Virus record (IMG/VR): IMGVR_UViG_3300021957_000196
Span: 1-30,094 of that record
Reading direction: 5' to 3' (one strand)
Source of the DNA: a virus
DNA: 30,094 nucleotides
This document shows positions 23,277 through 30,037 of this stretch, one piece after another. The position numbers were made by a program, and so were the translations under genes. Position 1 is the stretch's first letter; every line of letters begins with the position of its first letter. Under the pieces are notes generated by a model. The model ran no database searches. It was not told where the DNA came from and saw only the letters and a list, made by a program, of their open reading frames with translations.

Positions 23277-23281
23277 TAATA

Positions 23282-23330
23282 GATGGATGCCATTAAGGGT
23301 CCATCGTTTAATCTTGCTTTATAAGGAGAT
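23282..23330 (+). promoter_or_regulatory. ROSE-like RNA thermometer in the hsp20 leader
   Basis: Two hairpins fill the leader. The first is GATGGA (23282-23287) with TCCATC (23300-23305). The second pairs ATCTTGCT (23311-23318) with AGGAGAT (23324-23330) around loop TTATA, leaving one bulged G. It hides the whole ribosome site AGGAG. TTGCT opposite AGGA is the signature of ROSE elements (UYGCU facing the Shine-Dalgarno, with a bulged G), which melt on heating and occur before small heat-shock genes in bacteria. The gene that follows is a small heat-shock gene. Thermal behaviour is inferred. Confidence 0.65.
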
Positions 23331-23336
23331 ACCAAA

Positions 23337-23786
23337 ATGGTTACAAGCAAAGCACTATCTATTTTCGATAATCTAAATCAACTCACACCCTATGCTGTAG
23401 GATTTGATCGGGTCTTCGATCAACTCAATACATACGCTCGCAATAATGCAACATCAACAGGGTTTCCGCCATATAACATCCGTAAAGGGGGTGACTATAC
23501 CTATGCCATCGAAATGGCCTTGGCGGGATTTAGTAAGGATGATATTGAAATTGAAGTAGCAGAAGGTTTACTTACGGTTCGTTCAGTTAAAGAGGACTCT
23601 GAAACGAATGAAGAATATGATTCCAAAATTTATCGTGGAATCTCATATCGTAAGTTCAATCGGAAATTCACTCTTGCAGATGACATTGTAGTGAACGATG
23701 CTTCCCTTGAAAATGGTATGCTTGAGATTACTCTTGAGCGTATTGTTCCAGATGCGAAGAAACCACGCAAAATTACAATCAAATAA
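23337..23786 (+). CDS. hsp20: Small heat-shock protein Hsp20 (IbpA-like)
   Basis: An ATP-independent holding chaperone that binds unfolding proteins. It has 149 residues. The alpha-crystallin domain covers about 45-140: YAIEMALAGFSKDDIEIEVA, then YRGISYRKFNRKFTLADDIV, then ASLENGMLEITLER. The C-terminal ITI tripeptide is the usual oligomerisation motif. It resembles the IbpA type. ATG 23337 lies 8 bases after AGGAG, which is buried in a ROSE-like hairpin. Hsp20 is frequent in marine T4-like phages and is thought to help virion protein folding. It is followed by an 11-bp inverted repeat that could end its transcript. Confidence 0.94.
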   Translation: MVTSKALSIFDNLNQLTPYAVGFDRVFDQLNTYARNNATSTGFPPYNIRKGGDYTYAIEMALAGFSKDDIEIEVAEGLLTVRSVKEDSETNEEYDSKIYRGISYRKFNRKFTLADDIVVNDASLENGMLEITLERIVPDAKKPRKITIK

Positions 23787-23800
23787 TTTTGAAATAATAG

Positions 23801-23832
23801 CGAAAGGGGTCTTGACTTTTAGACCCCTTTCG
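23801..23832. repeat. Perfect 11-bp inverted repeat with a -35 element in its loop
   Basis: CGAAAGGGGTC (23801-23811) and GACCCCTTTCG (23822-23832) enclose the 10-base loop TTGACTTTTA, which contains the -35 of the next promoter. As RNA it would be a stable hairpin, but only a weak U stretch follows, so a terminator role for hsp20 is uncertain. As DNA it is a good operator candidate. Confidence 0.7.
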
Positions 23833-23840
23833 TGTATTAT
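23812..23840 (+). promoter_or_regulatory. Sigma-70-type promoter for the oxygenase operon
   Basis: TTGACT (23812-23817), a 17-base spacer and TATTAT (23835-23840). A perfect TATAAT also occurs at 23843-23848. The -35 is exactly in the loop of an inverted repeat. Predicted +1 is near 23847 with TGGAG before ATG 23874. Confidence 0.7.
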
Positions 23841-23873
23841 CATATAATCAAACTTAATAATGGAGATTTAATA

Positions 23874-24731
23874 ATGGTATCATTCACAACAGGAAAAGTA
23901 GGTGATCCCGGTTTCGTTGACCCAAACAGTCCCGAAGCAAAATCAATGGTTGTTCCATCTATAGATGATGATTTTGTAGAAACATCCGATGATGCAGAGG
24001 TAAAAAATATTAGTACTGGTATTTCTGTCGCAATGCGTAATAAGCTAGCAGTCAATATTATGCGAGCAGAAATTCCGCTCAATGTTGTTGATGAGTTGAA
24101 TAATCATATTGATGAAGTAATTGTTCCATCTGCTCAAGACTTGTCGGGTGGATTAGTTGGTCAGATTAATCAGAATGAAAAATCTGGACAATGGGTATTT
24201 CCTCATGATGACGGTGGCCCCGGTGAGGAATTTGCAACTATCCTCAATACACTTGGTAAAGAATATATTAAACAGACTCTCGGTGATCTTGAGTTTGAGG
24301 GGCAATACAGGGACGTAAAAACTGATGTCCAAACTATGTGGACTGTTCATAGTTATGCTGGTGATTATAATCCTCTGCATGATCATGGCACTCGTAGTTT
24401 TGCAGGACTGTCCTGCATTCTCTTTCTAAAGGTTCCCCCACAGATTGAAGCTATTGGTCTTCCATCTGATGAAATGATTGCTGCTGGTGTAACGCCGGGA
24501 TTTCAAGGACTCAATGGTGCAAGTGGTGCGGTTGATGGATTTACTTACTTGTGTTGGGGTGTAAACGGTATGCGTGATGTTAATATGCTTCGTCCTATCA
24601 CAGAAGAATATGTCAAACCAGAAGTTGGAACTATGATTATATTCCCTGCTTGGTTGCGTCATGCTGTTATGCCATTCTCTGGTGAAGGTGAACGTAGGAC
24701 TTTCTCTGCAAATATTAATGTGGATATGTAA
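23874..24731 (+). CDS. 2OG-Fe(II) oxygenase family protein, first of three
   Basis: A 285-residue protein with a C-terminal double-stranded beta-helix domain. Iron-binding candidates are His169/His171 in NPLHDHG, with Asp170 between, and His263 in WLRHAVMPF. Arg275 in GERRTFSANI would bind 2-oxoglutarate. These fit phage oxygenases of unknown substrate. The N-terminal 50 residues are polar and probably flexible. The start at ATG 23874 follows TGGAG; an upstream in-frame codon at 23832 lies in the promoter. The stop shares one base with the next start (TAATG), so the two oxygenases are probably made together. Confidence 0.82.
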   Translation: MVSFTTGKVGDPGFVDPNSPEAKSMVVPSIDDDFVETSDDAEVKNISTGISVAMRNKLAVNIMRAEIPLNVVDELNNHIDEVIVPSAQDLSGGLVGQINQNEKSGQWVFPHDDGGPGEEFATILNTLGKEYIKQTLGDLEFEGQYRDVKTDVQTMWTVHSYAGDYNPLHDHGTRSFAGLSCILFLKVPPQIEAIGLPSDEMIAAGVTPGFQGLNGASGAVDGFTYLCWGVNGMRDVNMLRPITEEYVKPEVGTMIIFPAWLRHAVMPFSGEGERRTFSANINVDM

Positions 24732-25345
24732 TGAGCGATTTTATTCAATTGATACAGATGGAAGATGCATCATTATGTGATGATATGCTCAAGTATTATA
24801 AGAATAATTCTGAATACAAACAGGCTGGAATATCCGATGGTGGTGATAAAAAATCAACTGATGTTGTCGTTTGGCCTAACTCCAGTGATCCTAGTATTTT
24901 AAAGTATCTAGATTTTCTTAGATTGTGTGTTGATAATTATCGGAAAGAGTATGATTCTTTTACGTTTCCACTAGGGTTTGCTGAACCTTGGCTTATTCAA
25001 CATTATGAACCCGGCGAAGGATTTCCCTCTTGGCATTGTGAACGTGCTAGTCATCAAACACATCAGAGAGCTCTTGTTTTTATGACATACCTCAATGATG
25101 TCGAAGATGGTGGTGAAACTCAATGGTTGTATCAAGGTAGACAGATAAAACCTAAAAAGGGTTTGACTGCTATCTGGCCAACCGATTTCACCCACACACA
25201 TAGAGGTGTAGTATCACCAACCCAAAGTAAAACAATTGCAACTGGATGGTTTAGTTTTCTAGACTTTAGAGCTGCTCACAGTTCACTTACGAAATATTAT
25301 GAAGATATTATTGATGAAATGAAGGTTAAGGATGGCGAAAGTTAA
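24731..25345 (+). CDS. 2OG-Fe(II) oxygenase, prolyl-4-hydroxylase type, second of three
   Basis: A 204-residue enzyme of the prolyl-4-hydroxylase-like group. The iron ligands appear as WHCER (His102, Glu104), so the usual HxD reads HxE, with His155 or His157 in FTHTHRGV as the third ligand. Lys167 (QSKTIATGW) probably holds 2-oxoglutarate. ALVFMTYLNDVEDGGETQW (114-132) is the family core. Glu for Asp is a conservative change but could alter activity. The substrate is unknown: a peptide, a virion protein, or a nucleobase. The gene is coupled to the oxygenase before it and overlaps the next gene by 14 bases. Confidence 0.85.
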   Translation: MSDFIQLIQMEDASLCDDMLKYYKNNSEYKQAGISDGGDKKSTDVVVWPNSSDPSILKYLDFLRLCVDNYRKEYDSFTFPLGFAEPWLIQHYEPGEGFPSWHCERASHQTHQRALVFMTYLNDVEDGGETQWLYQGRQIKPKKGLTAIWPTDFTHTHRGVVSPTQSKTIATGWFSFLDFRAAHSSLTKYYEDIIDEMKVKDGES

Positions 25346-25610
25346 TTACAAATATAATGAAGGCACGGCACTTGCTGAACTTCAAAAGTATATCGACTCG
25401 ACATATGATGAACACTATAGCAAGAACAAGTTTCAAGCTACAGAGTTCATTATTGACGGTGGACATGGTGAAGGTTTCTGTATCGGTAACATCATGAAAT
25501 ACGCACAACGATATGGAAAAAAGGGTGGAAAGAACAGAAGTGACTTGCTAAAAGTAATTCACTATGGTATTATTGCTCTATACATTAATGAACTAGAAGG
25601 TGAAAAATAA
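25332..25610 (+). CDS. DUF3310-like small protein
   Basis: A 92-residue protein whose second half, CIGNIMKYAQRYGKKGGKNR, then SDLLKVIHYGIIALY, matches the DUF3310 pattern found in many phages. Its function is not known; some homologues are labelled nucleotide kinase without proof. It overlaps the upstream oxygenase and its stop shares a base with the gp45 start (TAATG). Being directly in front of the sliding clamp gene suggests a role linked to replication or nucleotide supply, which is inference. Confidence 0.8.
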   Translation: MAKVNYKYNEGTALAELQKYIDSTYDEHYSKNKFQATEFIIDGGHGEGFCIGNIMKYAQRYGKKGGKNRSDLLKVIHYGIIALYINELEGEK

Positions 25611-26272
25611 TGAAACTAACAACTGAAACTATCTCCGTATTGAAAAACTTCTCTACGATCAATGCCAATCTAATGGTGAAGGCGGGGTCTAGTCTTTCCA
25701 CCATGTCGGCAATGAAGAACATCGTAGCAAAGGCTGATGTCACTGAGGAATTCCCTAGTGACTTTGCAATCTATGACTTGAATGAGTTCCTATCGGCACT
25801 CTCTCTATTCGGTAAACCCGATTTAGAGTTTGGTAATGACTTTGTTATTATTACAGAAGAGGGAACATCGAAGTCTCTCAAGTATTGGTTCTCTGATCCA
25901 TCCGTGGTGACGACTCCATCTAAAGAGATTTCGATGCCCTCGACTGAATTGACGTTCAATCTGTCGAGTGACACACTCAACGAAATCACCAAGGCTGCTG
26001 CTGTTATCGGTGTTCCCGATATGGCACTTGCTGGTGGTAAGTTGATGGTGACTGACAAGAAGAACAGTACTGCAAATGCATACGAAACATCTCTAGATGT
26101 TGGTGATGTAGATGCAGAGTACAAGTTCTGGTTCAAGGTTGAGAATCTAAAAGTTATGCCTGGCGCATACGATGTTGAAGTCTCCTCTAAAAAGATTAGT
26201 CATTTTACTAACACTAAACTTGGTGTGCAGTATTGGATTGCACTGGAACCCGAATCTTCGTACAATGGCTAA
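25610..26272 (+). CDS. 45: Sliding clamp gp45
   Basis: The trimeric DNA polymerase clamp, also the activator of late transcription through gp55. It has 220 residues (T4: 228). The N terminus MKLTTETISVLKNFSTINAN matches T4 MKLSKDTTALLKNFATINSG. FAIYDLNEFLSALSLFGKPD matches T4 VAIYDLNGFLGILSL. The C terminus LGVQYWIALEPES parallels T4 YVVALEADS. The start is coupled to the DUF3310 stop, with GAAGGTG upstream. In T4, RegA represses gp45 translation; a RegA gene lies 2.3 kb downstream. Confidence 0.95.
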   Translation: MKLTTETISVLKNFSTINANLMVKAGSSLSTMSAMKNIVAKADVTEEFPSDFAIYDLNEFLSALSLFGKPDLEFGNDFVIITEEGTSKSLKYWFSDPSVVTTPSKEISMPSTELTFNLSSDTLNEITKAAAVIGVPDMALAGGKLMVTDKKNSTANAYETSLDVGDVDAEYKFWFKVENLKVMPGAYDVEVSSKKISHFTNTKLGVQYWIALEPESSYNG

Positions 26273-26289
26273 CTTGAGGAATTTATATT

Positions 26290-27225
26290 ATGGAACAATT
26301 TTTGTGGGTCGAAGAATATCGACCACGGGACATAGAGTCATGCGTACTCCCTAAGACTCTAAAAACCTCTTTGCAATCCTTTGTTGACAAGGAAACACTA
26401 CCCAATCTGATTCTCTCAGGTGGTCCGGGCGTTGGTAAGACTACTGCCGCCCGTGCCATGCTGGATCAGATTGGTGCTACCTATATGTTTATCAACGGTT
26501 CTGAGGAGTCAGGTATTGATGTTCTCAGAACCAAGATAAAGAACTTTGCGTCCACTGTGTCGCTTGAGGGTGGCAAGAAGTATCTCATTCTTGATGAGGC
26601 AGACTATCTAAATCCGCAGTCTACACAACCAGCTCTTCGTGGTTTCATTGAAGAGTTTCATAAGAACTGTGGATTTATTCTGACATGTAATTACAAGAAC
26701 CGTATTATTCCTGCACTACAATCTCGTTGTAGTGCGATTGACTTTGTGATTCCTAAATCAGAGAAGAATAAACTTGCAACTCAATTCTTCAATCGGTCTA
26801 TTCAAATACTCAACGAGAATGAAATCAAGTTCAACGAGAAGGTTGTTGCAGAACTTATAAATACTCACTTTCCAGACTGGCGTAAAGTTCTGAATGAACT
26901 ACAACGCTATTCTGTGGCTGGTGAGATTGACGCTGGTATTCTGGTTAACCTTGGTGATAAGAACATCAAAGACCTGATGGGTATGATGAAAAACAAGGAG
27001 TTCACCAATGTTCGTAAATGGGTTGTCGATAGTCTGGATAATGATTCTGACAAGTTGTTTCGTGATGTTTACGATAACCTATATGAGTATGTTGACCCTA
27101 GCAGCATTCCTCATGTGGTTGTGGCACTTGGTGAATATCAGTTTAAAGCAGCGTTTGTTGCTGATCTGGAAATCAACATGATGGCTTGTCTCACTGAGAT
27201 TATGGGTGGGGCAAAGTTCAAATGA
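26290..27225 (+). CDS. 44: Clamp loader large subunit gp44
   Basis: The AAA+ ATPase that, with gp62, opens gp45 and puts it on primed DNA. It has 311 residues (T4: 319). Walker A is GGPGVGKTT (44-52), Walker B LILDEAD (99-105), and the clamp-loader SRC motif is SRC (145-147). The N-terminal LWVEEYRPRDIESCVLP is typical. The ribosome site is TTGAGGAA. In T4 gene 62 follows gene 44 at once and is coupled to it. Here two other genes separate them, and gp44's stop overlaps the first of these by 4 bases (ATGA). Confidence 0.96.
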   Translation: MEQFLWVEEYRPRDIESCVLPKTLKTSLQSFVDKETLPNLILSGGPGVGKTTAARAMLDQIGATYMFINGSEESGIDVLRTKIKNFASTVSLEGGKKYLILDEADYLNPQSTQPALRGFIEEFHKNCGFILTCNYKNRIIPALQSRCSAIDFVIPKSEKNKLATQFFNRSIQILNENEIKFNEKVVAELINTHFPDWRKVLNELQRYSVAGEIDAGILVNLGDKNIKDLMGMMKNKEFTNVRKWVVDSLDNDSDKLFRDVYDNLYEYVDPSSIPHVVVALGEYQFKAAFVADLEINMMACLTEIMGGAKFK

Positions 27226-27653
27226 CCGATGATGAATACAGGGAAATGTTTATTCCACTAGTAGATTACTTAAAAGATATTGGGTGCGATAAACAAAAAC
27301 ATAGTGGTGGTTCTAGAAGTCTTTTACATCATTTAGTTGCGGTTAGTATACTGTTGTCTGAAAGAGGTTGTTCTGATGACCTTTGCAAAGCTGGTTTGTT
27401 TCATTCAATCTATGGAACTGCTATATTTAAACCCAAGATGGTTTCTTTAGAAGAACGAGATAAAATCAAAGACCTGATTGGTGTGTGGTCAGAAACTCTT
27501 GTTTATGAATTTTGTATGCTTCCTAAAGACAGAAGGTCGGGAATTAAAGAAATTGAAAATGTCCCTCTAAGAAACGATCTTGCTGATCTTGTTTATGCAA
27601 ACTCAGACGAGCAAAGAATATGGAAGGAGAAAAATAATGATAATGTTACATGA
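27222..27653 (+). CDS. HD-like DUF6817-type protein inserted between gp44 and gp62
   Basis: A 143-residue protein with HSGGSRSLLHHLVAV near residue 27 and CKAGLFHSIYGTAIF near 55. These spaced histidines resemble the domain named DUF6817, related in look to HD hydrolases. I cannot prove that it binds metal, because the classical HD pair is not clear. The start overlaps the gp44 stop (ATGA). Its own end overlaps the next oxygenase by 17 bases. It is an accessory gene inside a core replication operon, with no visible promoter, and depends on gp44 transcription. Confidence 0.65.
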   Translation: MTDDEYREMFIPLVDYLKDIGCDKQKHSGGSRSLLHHLVAVSILLSERGCSDDLCKAGLFHSIYGTAIFKPKMVSLEERDKIKDLIGVWSETLVYEFCMLPKDRRSGIKEIENVPLRNDLADLVYANSDEQRIWKEKNNDNVT

Positions 27654-28161
27654 TGGTGTGGTAGAAGACCATGTTGCAGAATTGATTGCTTCAGAAATTA
27701 GAAAGGTTCATTGGAGATATGAGTATCACTCTAGGGGTAAGGGAAAAGATGCACATCCCAGCACTCATTGGCATCGTCTTTGTGGAAAAAGTGGACAACA
27801 AATAATTACAAATGGTTTTGAGTGGGTGATGCCTATCTGGACGGCTGCGATGTTCAAGTATGAATTTAAAAAGAACTTTAATATTACAGGTTATGAACGC
27901 ATCTATTTAAATGCACACACGCATGGAATTGAACCTGTTCTGCATACTGACGATGGCGACTTCACGATGATCTACTATCCACGAATGGATTGGAAACCTG
28001 AGTGGGGCGGTGGTACTCTTGTCGATGGAGAACTCATTCCTTATGTTGGTAACAGTTTAGTTATATTTGACGCACATCTACCACACATGGCCATGCCCGT
28101 GACCCGTGAGTGTTATGAGTTGAGGAGTGTAATCGTATTCAAGTGCAATCGTAATGTATGA
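27637..28161 (+). CDS. 2OG-Fe(II) oxygenase, third of three, between gp44 and gp62
   Basis: A 174-residue prolyl-hydroxylase-like oxygenase. Iron ligands are His103 and Asp105 (VLHTDDGDF) and His150 (HLPHMAMP); Arg163 (YELRSVIVF) would bind 2-oxoglutarate. The middle WGGGTLVDGELIPYVGNSLV is the typical beta-helix core. The start at ATG 27637 follows AAGGAG by 7 bases, better than 27580. It differs clearly from the two oxygenases at 23874 and 24731, so these are not recent copies of one another. Its end overlaps gp62 by 8 bases. Confidence 0.87.
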   Translation: MIMLHDGVVEDHVAELIASEIRKVHWRYEYHSRGKGKDAHPSTHWHRLCGKSGQQIITNGFEWVMPIWTAAMFKYEFKKNFNITGYERIYLNAHTHGIEPVLHTDDGDFTMIYYPRMDWKPEWGGGTLVDGELIPYVGNSLVIFDAHLPHMAMPVTRECYELRSVIVFKCNRNV

Positions 28162-28549
28162 GTTAAAGGAATATCTCAAGGCTATCAATCAGACCAAAGA
28201 ACATCTGATGGATGGTGATGATGAAGAATGGGAGAGAAAGTATCCCCCGTTCATTGTCAACAAATGTGTTGGTGCATTTCCTGATACCGTTATGTTGGTG
28301 AATGAGATCAACCAACTACCAAATGTAGATAAGAAACTACAATATGATTTTTTGATAAATAGTCTGAGGCCAAGGAAGAGATTTACCCCGTGGTTGAAGG
28401 CGACGAAATTAGAGAATCTAGAGTATGTTAAAGAGTTCTATGGATATAGTAATGCAAAGGCCAAGGCCGCTCTTGATGTATTGTCTGAGGATCAACTCGC
28501 CACCATAAAAAGAAGATTATATAAAGGTGGGAAAAATGGAAGAGATTAA
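28154..28549 (+). CDS. 62: Clamp loader small subunit gp62
   Basis: The non-ATPase partner of gp44. It has 131 residues, much shorter than T4 gp62 (187) but like cyanophage versions. FIVNKCVGAFPDTVMLVNEI, then LQYDFLINSLRPRKRFTPWL, with SNAKAKAALDVLSEDQLATI later, is the recognisable pattern. T4 shows the parallel FMVENALSQFPECMPAVYAM and PRGKRYGKW. The last residues are basic (KRRLYKGGK). It overlaps the oxygenase before it and RegA after it, as in a tightly packed operon. Confidence 0.88.
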   Translation: MYELKEYLKAINQTKEHLMDGDDEEWERKYPPFIVNKCVGAFPDTVMLVNEINQLPNVDKKLQYDFLINSLRPRKRFTPWLKATKLENLEYVKEFYGYSNAKAKAALDVLSEDQLATIKRRLYKGGKNGRD

Positions 28550-28940
28550 TTGGACACAGGAGATGATGCTAGAAGTTGGGTTGAAAGAACCTGATGACTT
28601 TCTGAAAGTTCGTGAGACACTATCACGAATTGGGGTTGCCTCCCGTAAAGAAAAAAAACTATATCAGTCATGTCATATTCTGCATAAGCAGGGTAGGTAC
28701 TTTATTGTACACTTCAAGGAGTTGTTTGCTCTTGATGGTAAGAATATAAACCTGACAATCAATGATGTCTCTCGTAGGAATACGATTGCGAAACTATTAC
28801 TTGATTGGGGATTGGTTAACATCATCAGCGAGCTTGGAGAAGTTGCCCCCCTTAGTCAAATTAAGGTGTTGTCATATTCAGATAAGAATGATTGGGTACT
28901 CGAAACTAAATATAATATTGGTAAGAAAAAAGAAGTCTAA
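28536..28940 (+). CDS. regA: Translational repressor RegA
   Basis: An RNA-binding protein that in T4 blocks ribosomes at the starts of early mRNAs, including gp44, gp45 and its own. It has 134 residues (T4: 122). VGLKEPDDFLKVRETLSRIG, then KLYQSCHILHKQGRYFIVHF, then KELF, is close to the T4 sequence ITLKKPEDFLKVKETLTRMG, then VLYQSCHILQKKGLYYIVHF. The ATG at 28536 is preferred over GTG 28527 because AGGTGGG precedes it. It overlaps gp62 by 14 bases, and its stop shares a base with the ATP-grasp start. Confidence 0.95.
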   Translation: MEEINWTQEMMLEVGLKEPDDFLKVRETLSRIGVASRKEKKLYQSCHILHKQGRYFIVHFKELFALDGKNINLTINDVSRRNTIAKLLLDWGLVNIISELGEVAPLSQIKVLSYSDKNDWVLETKYNIGKKKEV

Positions 28941-30025
28941 TGGAAAAGTTCAAATCATTCATCACAGAAGCAAAAGAAGAAAAATACAAACTATTGATTC
29001 TGTCACATGATGATCCGTTTGATCCAAATGAAACTGGACCAATGGTTCGCAAGAAAGCATCTGAGTTGGGTATTGAAGTGTATCTTGCTGAGTTTTCTGG
29101 AATGTACATGGAAGACAAAGGCAAGGACCAATTGGTATATTCCTTTCCTGTGGATGATAAAGGTCAGGTAGAACTGCCCGGTATGAAAGATGATGCTGAG
29201 TATGATAAACCATTTCGCATAAATCCTGAGAATACATTGGTGATGGCTAGAGGTATTGGTTCAACGGTTAAGACAGGTAATCTGTCTTGGCGAGTTGCTT
29301 GTCTCAATCTGGAGAGTCAGGGTTACACTCTTATTAATCCTGTTATATGTCATGATATTTGCAATGATAAATGGTACAACCAGATTGTGTTTCAGCAAAA
29401 TGATATTCGTACACCAAACACAGTTCTAGTTCGTCATTCAGAAGGTGCTGAGGATGCGGCAGAAAGATTGGGTAATAAGTTCCCAATGATTCTCAAGACC
29501 GCTGTTGGGTCACGGGGTGTTGGTGTTATCTGGATTGAGAGTCTAAAAGCACTTCACAGTGTTATTCAATTGCTTCATAGGGAAGATGAGTTTGTCGATG
29601 TTCTTCTTCAAGAATATATAAAGACAGACTATGATGTTCGTGTTATTATTGCAGCTGGTGAGATTCTGGGTGCAATTAAAAGACCTGTCGTTGGAGATGA
29701 TTTCAGAAGTAACGTCTCCCAAGGATCAGAACCAGTATCCCATGAATTGACAGAACGTGAAGCACAGGAGTCTTTACGGGCAACAGAATCAGTTCAAGGT
29801 CAGGTTGTTGGTGTTGATTTTATTCCCGCAAAGAATAGGGATAAAGAAAGTCCTTATTTTATCGAAGTTAATTCTACTCCCGGCTTGATGGGTATTGAAG
29901 CAGTACTTTCGAAGTCTGCTGCAAAACCACTAATCAAAGGTAAGGATCGTAGCATCACTAAAGAAATTTTGAAGATGTATATGAATCGTGACAATTGGAC
30001 CCTTGACAAATCTACTGAAACCTGA
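28940..30025 (+). CDS. RimK-like ATP-grasp enzyme with a capsid-targeting-like N terminus
   Basis: A 361-residue ATP-grasp ligase that would join an acid and an amine using ATP. PMILKTAVGSRGVGVIW (lysine plus glycine-rich loop) binds ATP, and YFIEVNSTPGLMGIE holds the metal-binding Glu and Asn. RimK-type enzymes add glutamate or similar residues to protein or peptide ends; the substrate here is unknown. The first residues MEKFKSFITEAKEE resemble the MKTYQEFIAEA-type signal of T4 internal proteins, which are packaged in the prohead and cut by gp21 after Glu. Cleavage after Glu10 would fit. The gp43 promoter lies in its last codons. Confidence 0.85.
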   Translation: MEKFKSFITEAKEEKYKLLILSHDDPFDPNETGPMVRKKASELGIEVYLAEFSGMYMEDKGKDQLVYSFPVDDKGQVELPGMKDDAEYDKPFRINPENTLVMARGIGSTVKTGNLSWRVACLNLESQGYTLINPVICHDICNDKWYNQIVFQQNDIRTPNTVLVRHSEGAEDAAERLGNKFPMILKTAVGSRGVGVIWIESLKALHSVIQLLHREDEFVDVLLQEYIKTDYDVRVIIAAGEILGAIKRPVVGDDFRSNVSQGSEPVSHELTEREAQESLRATESVQGQVVGVDFIPAKNRDKESPYFIEVNSTPGLMGIEAVLSKSAAKPLIKGKDRSITKEILKMYMNRDNWTLDKSTET

Positions 30026-30031
30026 TATAGT
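30003..30031 (+). promoter_or_regulatory. Sigma-70-type promoter for DNA polymerase gp43
   Basis: TTGACA (30003-30008), a 17-base spacer and TATAGT (30026-30031), with TG one base before the -10. The -35 and spacer lie inside the ATP-grasp gene. It resembles promoter copy 3 in TTGACAAATC and a nearby TACT. Predicted +1 is 30038, which is the A of the gp43 ATG. Confidence 0.8.
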
Positions 30032-30037
30032 CTTTAT

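Noticed and set aside
23313-23321. Possible T4 MotA box (TTGCTTTA) before hsp20
   Set aside because: No -10 hexamer lies at the right distance downstream; the ATG comes first. The sequence is better explained as the anti-Shine-Dalgarno arm of the hairpin.
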